A stretch of DNA of 45,236 nucleotides, taken from the NCBI GenBank assembly GCA_020890945.1, contig JAJHPK010000074.1, positions 1 through 45,236 of the forward strand, given 5' to 3'. The notes beneath the pieces were generated by a model. It had not been told where the DNA came from, did not search any database, and was given only the letters and a program-made list of their open reading frames with translations. Positions 7,983-17,706 of the stretch are shown piece by piece. Numbering within the stretch: the first letter of the stretch is position 1; each line of letters begins with the position of its first letter. This DNA comes from Nitrosomonas sp. (lineage in GTDB: Bacteria; Pseudomonadota; Gammaproteobacteria; Burkholderiales; Nitrosomonadaceae). The position numbers and the translations under genes were made by a program.

Positions 7983-8741
7983 TTAAGGCTTAGGCCACAC
8001 TTGAGTACCATTGTACTTAATCGGCATATCACGATTGATTTGTGCTGCTGATGGCCTCATTTCAACTACCTGCCCCGTTGCACCGCACGATGCAGGTAAT
8101 GCTGACGCACGTTTAAATGTCAAAGTGGCTGGTCCGCTGTTTCCGGATGGATCCGCTGGATCGTCTGCTCTGTCATAAGGAGTATCCAGGTTGCTATGGG
8201 TCCACAAATTAACCGTTTCTGCACTAAAACCAGATATAGGAGTGATTTGACAGATATCTGCAATTGAAACATAAACCTTAACGCTAGCTGCGCATGAGTC
8301 GGCTTTAAAAGTTGCTGCGCTGACTCGGAAAGGAATGTATCCTGCTAAGTGATGTGGTAATGAATTGCCACCGCCCGCCCAAAACCCCAGAACATTTTCC
8401 TTGTCATCTTCTTTTTCTTCTTGGAATGTAAACACAGCGGTACTATAGATTTTTTGATTCAAGTTACCCCAGTTTTCGATGAAATCGGTAATTTTTCCGG
8501 TATACGCGGCCCCATCGACGGTAACCGTAGAATCCACGCCATCAGGAAATACGACGCTCGTGCCAATCACATCGTTCTCACCGCAACCGTGCCCGATGAC
8601 TAGGTTATTTGAAGTACGAACACCTTCAGTAACTTCTGGCACTTCTAATCGGGTATGTGCTAACAGGCTAGTACTCATAAATGCAACGGTTGTGGTAAAC
8701 ACTGTCGCTGCGGCCAGTTTTAATTTGAAATTTTTTTGCAT
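7983..8741 (-). CDS. Exported YcnI-like (DUF1775-type) protein, copy 1 and first gene of the cluster
   Basis: This 252-residue protein has a signal peptide (TTTVAFMSTSLLA) with predicted cleavage before H29-T-R-L-E-V-P. A G-H-G-C motif and F-P-D-G strand follow, as in its downstream paralogue. SIADICQIT and LPASCGA add further conserved cysteines that may pair. The C-terminus ends TQVWPKP. A ribosome binding site (AGGAAG) precedes the ATG. It is the promoter-proximal gene of the seven-gene minus-strand cluster. A role in periplasmic copper binding or delivery is inferred from the likeness to YcnI and the predicted mature N-terminal histidine. The signal peptidase site L-L-A is less ideal than in the paralogue. 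Confidence 0.68.
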   Translation of the reverse strand: MQKNFKLKLAAATVFTTTVAFMSTSLLAHTRLEVPEVTEGVRTSNNLVIGHGCGENDVIGTSVVFPDGVDSTVTVDGAAYTGKITDFIENWGNLNQKIYSTAVFTFQEEKEDDKENVLGFWAGGGNSLPHHLAGYIPFRVSAATFKADSCAASVKVYVSIADICQITPISGFSAETVNLWTHSNLDTPYDRADDPADPSGNSGPATLTFKRASALPASCGATGQVVEMRPSAAQINRDMPIKYNGTQVWPKP

Positions 8742-8828
8742 AACTTCTTCCTATCAATGTTTGTTTAAATATTATTGTGTTGTCCCTAAGAGCCTCTAAA
8801 AAACTTCTACGCAAGCCCTTGTCTATTG

Positions 8829-8857
8829 ATTATGTTGTGAGAATATGAAAATAGCAA
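8829..8857 (-). promoter_or_regulatory. Sigma70-type promoter of the exported metal/flavin cluster
   Basis: Read on the minus strand, TTGCTA (8857-8852) and CATAAT (8834-8829) are separated by exactly 17 bases. This gives a good -35/-10 pair about 90 bases ahead of the first YcnI-like gene. No other convincing promoter is visible in the short gaps of the cluster. Confidence 0.6.
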
Positions 8858-8874
8858 TGCGACAAAATGTCGCA
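8858..8874. promoter_or_regulatory. Perfect dyad TGCGACA-N3-TGTCGCA abutting the -35 box
   Basis: The 17-base site is a perfect 7+7 inverted repeat with a three-base centre. It ends immediately next to the -35 hexamer of the cluster promoter, with its centre near -45. That position suits a dimeric activator contacting RNA polymerase, or a repressor. It does not match the FNR (TTGAT-N4-ATCAA) consensus, and I cannot name the regulator. Confidence 0.55.
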
Positions 8875-8944
8875 CCTGTTGGAATTGCTTTTTTATAGAA
8901 AAACTGCTACCTATGATTTTTCAACCTTTGTCGAAATCTCATTT

Positions 8945-9057
8945 AAAAGACCTCCGCATAACTGTTTTTTTGAGCTTTTCTGCTCATTTCATCATAACTA
9001 AATCAAATGCTTACAGAGCTCACACATTCGACAAAGCCAGTTATGCAGAGGTCTTTT
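8945..9057. mobile_element. MITE-like element, copy 1
   Basis: The ends are 20-base inverted repeats with one mismatch: AAAAGACCTCCGCATAACTG at the left, CAGTTATGCAGAGGTCTTTT at the right. The core codes for nothing convincing. The same element occurs in the other orientation at 44811-44920 with nearly the same core, so this is a dispersed repeat. It is flanked by TA on both sides, which could be a target duplication, though the AT-rich context makes that weak. Confidence 0.75.
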
Positions 9058-9215
9058 AATAGTTTGCCACTTACTGAGGGGGGTTCTTTATTGGATAGTT
9101 ATACTGGTCTTTCCATCTATTTAGATGTTTTGCTCTTACAATTAAGCTGTACGATAATAAAACCTAATCATCATCGATTAAATCTTATTACGGGTTAAAG
9201 AAAAAGAGCGTGGCG

Positions 9216-9485
9216 ATGTTATTAAAAAGTACAATCAAAGAATTTTCAAATCAACTTGGCGATAAGGATTCACTTTTAGATGTGAATTATCCGAGAATAG
9301 CGGAGAAGATTTTACTGCACTGGGGATACAAGGAATTCTATCCCTTCATTGAAAAATTACTCGTCGTAGAAAAGGATCGAAACAGACAGGGATTTCCACT
9401 CGAAGTATTAGAAGAAATATTTTTATTACAGGAAATTCACGAAAAAAAATTTCCTGCAACTCGATCTTCTATCGATAAACGCTGA
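9216..9485 (+). CDS. Small hypothetical protein
   Basis: A soluble, charged protein of 89 residues that I do not recognise. It has no signal peptide and looks mostly helical, with EVLEEIFLLQEIHEKKF near the C-terminus. The ATG at 9216 is chosen; a GTG two codons earlier is also possible, and GAG about seven bases before the ATG is the only Shine-Dalgarno candidate. It lies 122 bases before purB on the same strand and just after a MITE-like element. Amino acid composition is that of a real protein rather than a chance frame, but confidence is moderate. Confidence 0.5.
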   Translation: MLLKSTIKEFSNQLGDKDSLLDVNYPRIAEKILLHWGYKEFYPFIEKLLVVEKDRNRQGFPLEVLEEIFLLQEIHEKKFPATRSSIDKR

Positions 9486-9565
9486 AATTCCTTGCCATTC
9501 CGATCAACCTTGACGTAATCACAGAAATCAACTCTGATTTAGAAATTTGACGCCATCACTTATTG

Positions 9566-9589
9566 AGCTGCGTGATAAAATGCGCAGCT
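9566..9589 (+). promoter_or_regulatory. Hairpin just upstream of purB
   Basis: AGCTGCG at 9566-9572 pairs with CGCAGCT at 9583-9589 across a 10-base loop, ending 18 bases before the purB start. No T-run follows, so it is not a standard terminator. It could influence translation of purB, which lacks a clear ribosome binding site. Confidence 0.35.
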
Positions 9590-9592
9590 TAA

Positions 9593-10984
<1,392 letters not shown>

Positions 10985-11069
10985 TGCTATTCCACCAATG
11001 ATTTAGTGTGTCTTCCGAAAGCAATTATTTTATTTTTAATAAAAAAACCAACTATTTTTTATCAATGCT

Positions 11070-11095
11070 CTTGAAATCAGCCCAAGTGCCCTAAT
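11070..11095 (+). promoter_or_regulatory. Sigma32-type heat-shock promoter of grpE-dnaK-dnaJ
   Basis: CTTGAA at 11070-11075 and CCCTAAT at 11089-11095 are separated by 13 bases. This closely matches the RpoH consensus (CTTGAA, 13-17 bases, CCCATNT). It lies about 30 bases upstream of the grpE start, and grpE has an AGGAGG ribosome binding site at 11115-11120. Confidence 0.8.
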
Positions 11096-11124
11096 ATCGC
11101 TTTCATTAAACATTAGGAGGCCGA

Positions 11125-11718
11125 ATGCAACCCCCAGAAAATCCAAATAATTCAGAAAATAACGATATGTCTAAGCCAATGGATGGAGACGAAACAAAAA
11201 TTCCAGGCATGAGTAGTGATGCAACCGTTCAAACCACGGCTGTTAATAATGCTGCCCCCACTCTCGAGCAACAATTAAAGGAAGCTGAAACCAAAGCAGC
11301 GGAACATTATGATGCTTGGGTACGCGCCAAAGCGGAAACCGAGAATATTCGCAAACGTGCACAAACCGATGTGACCAATGCGCATAAATATGCGATCGAG
11401 AATTTTTCCAATGCGTTATTGGATGTAATGGATAGCTTAGATGCAGCCCTGGCAATCGAAAACGCTACCATCGAAAGTTATAAAAATGGGATGGAGCTCA
11501 CGCATAAACAATTATTAAGTGCTTTTGATAAATTTGGTATCAGCGTTATCAACCCCAAAGAAGAAAAATTTGATCCGCACCAACACCAAGCGATGTGCAT
11601 GGTTGACTCGGAACTTGCCCCTAATACAGTGGTGCAGGTCATGCAAAAAGGATACAAACTGCAAGACAGAATTTTGCGTCCCGCGTTGGTATCGGTATCC
11701 AAAACAGCGGAAGCTTGA
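11125..11718 (+). CDS. grpE: Nucleotide exchange factor GrpE
   Basis: GrpE releases ADP from DnaK and so drives its chaperone cycle. The 197-residue protein has an acidic, disordered N-terminus (residues 1-45), a long helical dimerisation region including the A-E-x-E-N-I-R-K-R-A-Q signature at about 70-80, and the C-terminal beta-domain ending in [20 protein letters not shown], which is the family hallmark. A perfect AGGAGG site precedes the ATG. It is the first gene of the heat-shock unit, behind a sigma32-type promoter and 64 bases ahead of dnaK. Confidence 0.97.
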   Translation: MQPPENPNNSENNDMSKPMDGDETKIPGMSSDATVQTTAVNNAAPTLEQQLKEAETKAAEHYDAWVRAKAETENIRKRAQTDVTNAHKYAIENFSNALLDVMDSLDAALAIENATIESYKNGMELTHKQLLSAFDKFGISVINPKEEKFDPHQHQAMCMVDSELAPNTVVQVMQKGYKLQDRILRPALVSVSKTAEA

Positions 11719-11782
11719 ATTTATTAAAACCATCTCTATTTATTCATTAATTCATTGAGTTTATTTTTATAAGGATCTAAAT

Positions 11783-13726
11783 ATGGGAAAAATCATCGGT
11801 ATCGATTTGGGTACAACTAATTCGTGTGTATCCGTGATGGAAAGCGGCAATCCGAAGGTGATCGAAAACTCCGAAGGCACCAGAACAACGCCTTCAATAG
11901 TTGCCTATACGGAAGATGGTGAAGTTTTAGTTGGCGCATCCGCCAAACGGCAAGCAATTACCAATCCTAAAAATACACTATTTGCGGTGAAACGCCTGAT
12001 AGGTCGTCGTTTTGATGAGGAAATGGTACAGCGCGACATCAAAATGGTGCCGTATAGCATTGTCAAGGCCGACAATAATGATGCCTGGGTTGAAGTCCGC
12101 GGCAAGAAAATCGCACCGCCGGAAGTTTCCGCGCAAGTTTTGATGAAAATGAAAAAAACTGCCGAAGATTATTTAGGCGAGCCTGTAACGGAAGCCGTTA
12201 TTACCGTGCCAGCTTACTTTAACGATTCACAACGGCAAGCCACCAAAGATGCAGGTCGCATTGCTGGTCTCGAAGTCAAACGGATTATCAACGAACCAAC
12301 CGCTGCTGCATTGGCATTTGGCTTGGATAAAAAAGAAGGCGATCGCAAAATCGCGGTTTATGATCTGGGTGGCGGTACCTTTGATATTTCTATCATTGAG
12401 ATTGCCGAAATTGATGGTGAACATCAATTTGAAGTATTGGCCACCAATGGCGATACGTTTTTAGGTGGCGAAGATTTTGATTCACGAGTGATTGAGTATT
12501 TGGTGGATGAATTCAAGAAAGAAAGCGGCATTGATCTGAAAAAAGACATGTTAGCGTTACAACGTCTGAAAGATGCTGCGGAAAAAACCAAAATTGAATT
12601 GTCATCCAGCCAGCAAACCGAGGTGAATTTGCCTTACATCACGGCAGATGCTTCTGGACCTAAACATTTGGCTGTAAAAATTACTCGTGCAAAACTAGAA
12701 AGCCTAGTTGAAAACTTGATCGACCGCACTGTGGGACCTTGCCGTACCGCAATTAAAGACGCTGGTTTAACCGCATCTGATATTGATGATGTGATTCTGG
12801 TCGGCGGACAAACCCGTATGCCGAAAGTACAAGAAAAAGTGAAAGAGATTTTCGGTAAGGAGCCACGTAAAGACGTTAATCCTGACGAAGCAGTCGCGGT
12901 AGGTGCCGCAATTCAAGGCGGCGTATTGAAAGGTGACGTCAAAGACGTGCTGCTACTCGATGTAACACCGTTATCATTAGGCATCGAAACGCTGGGTGGT
13001 GTAATGACCAAACTGATTCAGAAAAACACCACGATTCCAACCAAAGCGCAGCAGGTGTTCTCAACGGCAGAAGACAATCAAACCGCGGTTACCATCCATG
13101 TGCTTCAAGGCGAACGCGAAATGGCGTCAGGCAATAAAAGCTTAGGTCAATTTAATTTGAGCGATATTCCTCCCGCAGTACGCGGCATGCCTCAAATTGA
13201 AGTGACATTTGATATTGATGCTAATGGCATTTTGCATGTTTCAGCGAAAGATAAAGCAACTGGTAAAGAAAATAAAATCAAGATTCAAGCCAGTTCTGGT
13301 CTATCAGATGCTGAAATCGAACGCATGGTAAAAGATGCGGAAGCACATGCTGAGGAAGATCATAAAATATTGGAGCTCGTTTCGAGTCGCAACCAATGTG
13401 ATGGCATGATCCACTCAGTTAGAAAATCGCTAAAAGAGTATGGTGAACAGCTTAGTGATGAAGAAAAATCCAAAATCGAAGCAGCGTTGAAAGAAGCTGA
13501 AGATGTTCTTAAAACCGACAAAAAAGAAGATATCGATGCAAAAACGCAAGCTTTGGCTGAAGCATCTCATAAACTAGCCGAAAAAATGTATCAAAAAGAT
13601 GGCGGTGATCAACAAGCTCAAGCGCAGCCTGGCGCAGGTGCTTCTTCATCTTCGAGTAAGCAAGAAAAACCTGTAGAAGGTGAAGTTGTTGATGCAGAGT
13701 TTGAAGAAGTGAAAGATAAAAAGTAA
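11783..13726 (+). CDS. dnaK: Molecular chaperone DnaK (Hsp70)
   Basis: DnaK binds exposed hydrophobic peptides in an ATP-dependent cycle with DnaJ and GrpE. The 647-residue protein has the nucleotide-binding domain at 1-385 ([12 protein letters not shown] at the start, [13 protein letters not shown] near 195, and [12 protein letters not shown] near 337). The linker [15 protein letters not shown] and the substrate-binding domain follow. The lid is helical and ends in the characteristic acidic [12 protein letters not shown] tail. The length is usual for proteobacteria (about 640). It is in the order grpE-dnaK-dnaJ, with a strong hairpin between dnaK and dnaJ. Confidence 0.98.
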   Translation: MGKIIGIDLGTTNSCVSVMESGNPKVIENSEGTRTTPSIVAYTEDGEVLVGASAKRQAITNPKNTLFAVKRLIGRRFDEEMVQRDIKMVPYSIVKADNNDAWVEVRGKKIAPPEVSAQVLMKMKKTAEDYLGEPVTEAVITVPAYFNDSQRQATKDAGRIAGLEVKRIINEPTAAALAFGLDKKEGDRKIAVYDLGGGTFDISIIEIAEIDGEHQFEVLATNGDTFLGGEDFDSRVIEYLVDEFKKESGIDLKKDMLALQRLKDAAEKTKIELSSSQQTEVNLPYITADASGPKHLAVKITRAKLESLVENLIDRTVGPCRTAIKDAGLTASDIDDVILVGGQTRMPKVQEKVKEIFGKEPRKDVNPDEAVAVGAAIQGGVLKGDVKDVLLLDVTPLSLGIETLGGVMTKLIQKNTTIPTKAQQVFSTAEDNQTAVTIHVLQGEREMASGNKSLGQFNLSDIPPAVRGMPQIEVTFDIDANGILHVSAKDKATGKENKIKIQASSGLSDAEIERMVKDAEAHAEEDHKILELVSSRNQCDGMIHSVRKSLKEYGEQLSDEEKSKIEAALKEAEDVLKTDKKEDIDAKTQALAEASHKLAEKMYQKDGGDQQAQAQPGAGASSSSSKQEKPVEGEVVDAEFEEVKDKK

Positions 13727-13747
13727 GTTATTGTTGCTCTCGTTCGC

Positions 13748-13799
13748 AACGCAGAGAATGCAAAATATAGACATAAAGTCTTATTGCATTCTCTGCGTT
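13748..13799 (+). terminator. Long hairpin between dnaK and dnaJ
   Basis: AACGCAGAGAATGCAA (13748-13763) is perfectly complementary to TTGCATTCTCTGCGTT (13784-13799), giving a 16-base-pair stem. The 20-base loop contains a small inner AGAC/GTCT hairpin. Only four Ts follow, so it may be a partial terminator or an mRNA-stabilising element that lowers dnaJ relative to dnaK. Confidence 0.55.
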
Positions 13800-13864
13800 T
13801 TAGCGTTTAACAACAATTTTATTTATGTTGATTTTTAATCGTGTATCGATAGTTTGGAACCAAT

Positions 13865-14977
13865 ATGCCTAAGCGTGATTATTACGAAGTACTCGGGGTT
13901 AACCGCAATGCGGATGAAGAAACGATCAAAAAAGCTTATCGTAAGATGGCGATGAAACACCATCCAGATCGTAACGCGGGTGACGTAAAATCCGAAGAAA
14001 AATTTAAAGAAGCTAAAGAGGCTTATGAAATATTAACTGATGCGAATAAGCGCTCCGCTTACGATCAATTTGGCCACGCTGGAGTAGACGCTAGTGCCGG
14101 TGGCAGAGACGGCGCGCAAGGATTCTCAGATGCTTTTAGCGATATTTTCGGAGATATATTTGGCGCGCGTGGCGGGCGATCAAATATACACCGCGGTTCC
14201 GACCTTCGCTACAACATGGAAATCTCCTTAGAACAGGCAGCTCGAGGATCAGAAACAAAAATCCGCATTCCTACCATGGAGACCTGTGAAACATGTCATG
14301 GCGATGGCTCTAAACCAGGTTCTTCACCCAAAACATGCCCTACTTGTAATGGGCATGGGCAAGTCAGAATGCAGCAAGGTTTTTTTTCGATACAACAAAC
14401 CTGTCCCAAATGTCAGGGAAATGGCAAAATTATTTCTAATCCGTGTAATACCTGTCATGGATCTGGACGCATCAAACAACATAAAACTTTAAATGTAAAA
14501 ATTCCGGCTGGTGTCGATGACGGTGATCGTATTCGTATTTCAGGCGAAGGAGAATCGGGTATCAACGGCGGCCCTCCTGGCGATTTGTACGTGGTAGTGA
14601 ACTTGTCAGCCCATTCTGTTTTTCGGCGTGACAATGATGACTTGCATTGCGAAATTCCGATTAGTTTTAGCGTCGCCGCATTAGGAGGAGAAATTGAGGT
14701 ACCGACTCTGGAAGGACATGCAAAAATAAAAATCCCTGCCGAAACGCAAACCGGAAAAATTTTTCGTTTACGAGAAAAAGGCATCAAGGGGGTACGCAGC
14801 TCTAGCAAAGGAGATTTGCTATGCCATGTAATTGTCGAGACGCCGGTTAAACTAACGTCTCGCCAAAAAGAATTATTGGAAGAACTGGAATCAATCAGCT
14901 TACAAGATGGTTCAAGACATAGTCCACGCGCTAAATCTTGGATGGATAAGGCGCGCGAATTCTTTTCTGAAAAATAA
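13865..14977 (+). CDS. dnaJ: Co-chaperone DnaJ (Hsp40)
   Basis: DnaJ delivers substrates to DnaK and stimulates its ATPase. The 370-residue protein has an N-terminal J-domain with the HPD motif in [10 protein letters not shown] (about residues 30-40). A Gly/Phe-rich linker is followed by a zinc-binding centre with four C-x-x-C-x-G-x-G repeats ([32 protein letters not shown]; about residues 139-205) and two C-terminal substrate-binding domains. It is a type I DnaJ of normal length. It follows dnaK after 138 bases that hold a 16-bp hairpin, so expression from the heat-shock promoter may be reduced relative to dnaK. Confidence 0.98.
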   Translation: MPKRDYYEVLGVNRNADEETIKKAYRKMAMKHHPDRNAGDVKSEEKFKEAKEAYEILTDANKRSAYDQFGHAGVDASAGGRDGAQGFSDAFSDIFGDIFGARGGRSNIHRGSDLRYNMEISLEQAARGSETKIRIPTMETCETCHGDGSKPGSSPKTCPTCNGHGQVRMQQGFFSIQQTCPKCQGNGKIISNPCNTCHGSGRIKQHKTLNVKIPAGVDDGDRIRISGEGESGINGGPPGDLYVVVNLSAHSVFRRDNDDLHCEIPISFSVAALGGEIEVPTLEGHAKIKIPAETQTGKIFRLREKGIKGVRSSSKGDLLCHVIVETPVKLTSRQKELLEELESISLQDGSRHSPRAKSWMDKAREFFSEK

Positions 14978-15018
14978 TTATGAAATCACTAGAATGCTAT
15001 AATTTTGCTTTTAGAGGG

Positions 15019-15065
15019 TTTTGCAAAGATCTCTAGTAATCTATGCGATTTTGCAAATGATCTCT
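15019..15065 (+). repeat. Short direct repeat downstream of dnaJ
   Basis: TTTTGCAAAGATCTCT (15019-15034) and TTTTGCAAATGATCTCT (15049-15065) are the same word apart from one inserted base. Their GATCTCT ends recall the ends of the MITE-like elements in this window, so they may be remnants of insertion sequence ends. Confidence 0.4.
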
Positions 15066-15113
15066 TCTTACGTATGAGAGATAAAGCGAAGAAAAATAGG
15101 GACTGAAAATTTT

Positions 15114-15159
15114 ATCCGATTAGTACGTCTTTTACTCTAATAATACGCACTAACCGGAT
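15114..15159. terminator. Imperfect hairpin between dnaJ and the DUF2490 gene
   Basis: ATCCGATTAGTACGT (15114-15128) and ACGCACTAACCGGAT (15145-15159) pair at 13 of 15 positions. It lies between two convergent genes, which is where a bidirectional terminator is expected, but a clear T-run is lacking. Confidence 0.4.
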
Positions 15160-15216
15160 TATTGAATTTAAATTCGAACGATAAGTTCTATTATTTATTT
15201 TTATCGTCAAGAACAG

Positions 15217-15966
15217 CTAGAAGTTCATCAACAAGTTTACGCTTAAATTATGCATCATCTGATCTGGACGGGCGCTATGTGGTCTATTGATCAACTGATT
15301 CATATAGCCCAACTCTAATGTAGCGTATTGAGTAAGCTTGTATCCGAGTCCTACGAAGCCCCGATTTTGATCAAAGCCACGACTTACAAAACCGTCATGC
15401 ATAGTCGTCATATTAATAAACAATTCATCTTGAATGATAAAAAGCAAATTAGGATGAATTGCTGTTAACGGAACCGCAAGCTTTACCAACTGACGGAATC
15501 GATGTCCAACCGGATTAGGGCCAGGAATTGGAATATCATGATCGAAGAACCGTTGCTCAAAACGGCTACGCAATGTTAATCTTCCGAAGGGAAAATTATC
15601 GGCCCAAGTCACTTGCTCCCATAAACGGTGCTCGTTAAATGGGTTCCTTGCAAGAGGTTCTGCGGTCGGTGCCCAAGCATAACCCACCCAAGCCACCATT
15701 TTATCGGTGATCGCATAACCTAAACCAGGCCGAATCAGTGATTGAGTAAACTGAGAAGCATTGTTACCAAATCGCCCTTGACCTTCCATCCACCATCTGA
15801 ATCTTTTTAAATCAGGATTATTAGGATTAATTGCACCAAAATTACCGGTTGCAGTAATATTTCCCCACACCTGAAAATCATCAACGATTGCTTCAGCCGA
15901 TGCATTCTTTGCAATGAATAGACTCATTACAATGAATAAAACTAAAGCTTTTGTTTTTTTAATCAT
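15217..15966 (-). CDS. DUF2490 family outer-membrane protein
   Basis: This 249-residue protein has a signal peptide (LVLFIVMSLFIAKNASA) followed by a DUF2490 domain. The typical pattern is visible: DFQVWGNITATG at the mature start, a RFRWWMEGQGRFG strand, GYAWAPTAEP in the middle, HRLWEQVTW, then SRFEQRF, and amphipathic strands to a C-terminal Phe. The family is predicted to form a small outer-membrane beta-barrel; no substrate is known. The start is well supported by a GGGGGAG ribosome binding site seven bases from the ATG. It is divergent from the cytochrome gene across a 521-base gap. Confidence 0.85.
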   Translation of the reverse strand: MIKKTKALVLFIVMSLFIAKNASAEAIVDDFQVWGNITATGNFGAINPNNPDLKRFRWWMEGQGRFGNNASQFTQSLIRPGLGYAITDKMVAWVGYAWAPTAEPLARNPFNEHRLWEQVTWADNFPFGRLTLRSRFEQRFFDHDIPIPGPNPVGHRFRQLVKLAVPLTAIHPNLLFIIQDELFINMTTMHDGFVSRGFDQNRGFVGLGYKLTQYATLELGYMNQLINRPHSARPDQMMHNLSVNLLMNF

Positions 15967-16487
15967 TCAACTCCCCCTATTTTATCTATGGTAATTATTG
16001 CAGTAATAAGTAAAATGTTTTCTTTGTACGATGAAATTTACATTCACCAAAATAACACATGATCCATTTAACAATCAAATGATTAGAAGATTAATCTAGC
16101 ATTTTATGTCCTTTTATGTCTCTTAAATACGCTTGGTTTATTATAAATAGTTGAATTATCTTCATCATCGCGCAGGCGCAAGATAGCATAGCCAATGTCA
16201 AGAATATGTTAACAAATATCAATGTTGATTAAGGGGGAGTATGTGTTTTTATCTATTCATTAAGTAGAAGAATTTTAATAGCGCAAAAATAATCGTTTGA
16301 CAAACGATCTAGTACCTAGATAATGTGCAAAGTTATAGTTTTGGTATTTTTGAGCTAGAACTTAGCCAGGTAAGTTTCACATAAAAAAAGAAAATTAATT
16401 TGTTTAGGAATAGATACGCAAATAATCTAGACAATGTATCTAAGAAATTACACTTAAAAGATAAATAACTAATTATAAGGACATAAA
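15967..16487. other. Divergent intergenic region, 521 bases
   Basis: The region lies between the divergent DUF2490 and cytochrome genes and should hold both promoters. I see no convincing coding frame, RNA gene or FNR-type box. TTTATGTC occurs twice ten bases apart near 16105-16122. No confident promoter could be chosen. Confidence 0.4.
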
Positions 16488-16790
16488 ATGAATAAAGTAT
16501 TTTTTGGAATTGCGTTATTAGTATTAACTGGTTGCGGCACCAGTAGAGACTACACTCCAGCCGCAGATGCTTCAGGCGAACAAATTTTTAGCACTGCCTG
16601 TACGGAATGTCACAAGCCTGTTAGCGCGAATGTCGCAATGGCGCTTAGCGAAAAAACTGCCAACAAAGATGCACTGATTAAAAAATTCCAAACGGGCAGC
16701 ATGCGCATGCCCGCTTTTAAGAATATTCAGGGGGAATCGGCTAATCGTTTGGCGGATTATATTTTAGCCAATAGTCAAGTGAACAAATAA
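16488..16790 (+). CDS. Small cytochrome c lipoprotein
   Basis: This 100-residue protein has a lipoprotein signal peptide with lipobox LTGC (Cys16), so it should be anchored to a membrane facing the periplasm. A single haem-attachment motif C38-T-E-C-H42 follows. M72 or M74 in SMRMPAF is the likely distal haem ligand, as in class I cytochromes c. The length fits a minimal monohaem electron carrier. It is followed 139 bases later by an FNR-type regulator gene on the same strand, and a 9-bp inverted repeat lies between them. A role in low-oxygen electron transfer is possible but rests on this neighbourhood only. Confidence 0.85.
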   Translation: MNKVFFGIALLVLTGCGTSRDYTPAADASGEQIFSTACTECHKPVSANVAMALSEKTANKDALIKKFQTGSMRMPAFKNIQGESANRLADYILANSQVNK

Positions 16791-16811
16791 TTTATTCAAA
16801 TGGCTATCGAT

Positions 16812-16866
16812 CACTGTGAGTATTCTAAAGTCACATAAAAAAACATTCAGAATTTACCTCACAGTG
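16812..16866 (+). terminator. Hairpin between the cytochrome and FNR-type genes
   Basis: CACTGTGAG (16812-16820) pairs perfectly with CTCACAGTG (16858-16866) across a 37-base loop, with extra complementarity just inside (TATTCT and AGAATT). The long loop and absence of a T-run make it either a weak terminator or a two-half-site operator. Confidence 0.4.
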
Positions 16867-16929
16867 AAGGTCAGAATAATAATTTGTATGGTGAAGTAGC
16901 TTTTAATATTTCGGTTCCTTTATTATATT

Positions 16930-17706
16930 TTGCTAAAATCTTTACAAATAGACTCCTCGTCTTATTCTAAGCTTGATATTGCGCAGCTTAAATCTAGTTG
17001 CGGAACATGCGGGTTAAGGGAATTATGTTTGCCCGTTGGTTTAAACGAAGACGAAGTCAAAAAATTGGGCGATATCGTTAGTCAGAAACGAAAAGTTTCT
17101 CGAGGCAGCTATCTCCATTACGCTGGCGCAGAATTCCAATCTCTATTTGCTGTTCGTAGTGGATTTCTAAAAACTTGTATTCTTGAGCAAGATGGGCGCC
17201 AACAAGTGACGGGATTTCATATGAGTGGCGAGTTGCTCGGTCTGGATGCAATCAGTACAGAGACTTACACTTGTGACGCTATTGCACTTGAAGATAGCGA
17301 GATTTGTGAGATTCCGTTTGCTAAGTTGGAAGAAATCAGTCTCGCCATACCCTCTTTGATGCGTCATTTTCACAAAATCATGAGTCGTGAAATTGTCAGA
17401 GATTATGGCGTGATGTTGCTACTTGGAAGTATGAAAGCTGAAGAAAGATTGGCTTCTTTTCTACTTAATTTATCTCGACGTTTTTATATTCGCGGGTATT
17501 CCGAGCACAATTTTAATTTACGGATGACTCGAGAAGAAATAGGAAGCTATCTTGGATTAAAACTTGAAACCGTCAGTCGTGCTTTTTCTAAGCTTCAAGA
17601 TGAGAGCATTATTGTTGTCGATAATAAACATATAGAAATAAAAGACATTACCCGTTTAAGAATGAAATTGGGCAAGTCTTATGATGATGCTTTTTTTGAT
17701 ATGTAA
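16930..17706 (+). CDS. fnr: FNR/ANR-type oxygen-sensing transcription regulator
   Basis: This 258-residue CRP/FNR-family protein has the cysteine set for an oxygen-labile [4Fe-4S] cluster: C24-G-T-C27-x5-C33 near the N-terminus and C126 in DSEICEIPF, aligning with C20, C23, C29 and C122 of E. coli FNR. The cyclic-nucleotide-like sensory fold (FAVRSGFLK, QVTGFHMSGELLGLDAI) is followed by a dimerisation helix. The C-terminal winged helix carries the recognition helix LKLETVSRAFSKL, with the Glu and Arg used to read TTGAT half-sites. FNR controls the switch to low-oxygen respiration. The start appears to be a TTG with poor upstream signal, so the N-terminus is slightly uncertain; another Cys, C115, lies near the sensory loop. 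Confidence 0.92.
   Translation: MLKSLQIDSSSYSKLDIAQLKSSCGTCGLRELCLPVGLNEDEVKKLGDIVSQKRKVSRGSYLHYAGAEFQSLFAVRSGFLKTCILEQDGRQQVTGFHMSGELLGLDAISTETYTCDAIALEDSEICEIPFAKLEEISLAIPSLMRHFHKIMSREIVRDYGVMLLLGSMKAEERLASFLLNLSRRFYIRGYSEHNFNLRMTREEIGSYLGLKLETVSRAFSKLQDESIIVVDNKHIEIKDITRLRMKLGKSYDDAFFDM

Noticed and set aside
8858-8874. FNR or CRP binding site in the cluster promoter
   Set aside because: The half-sites are TGCGACA/TGTCGCA with a three-base centre and do not fit TTGAT-N4-ATCAA or TGTGA-N6-TCACA.
9007-9198. Open frame of 63 codons upstream of the small hypothetical gene
   Set aside because: It begins inside the MITE-like element and its sequence has no protein character, so it is a chance frame.
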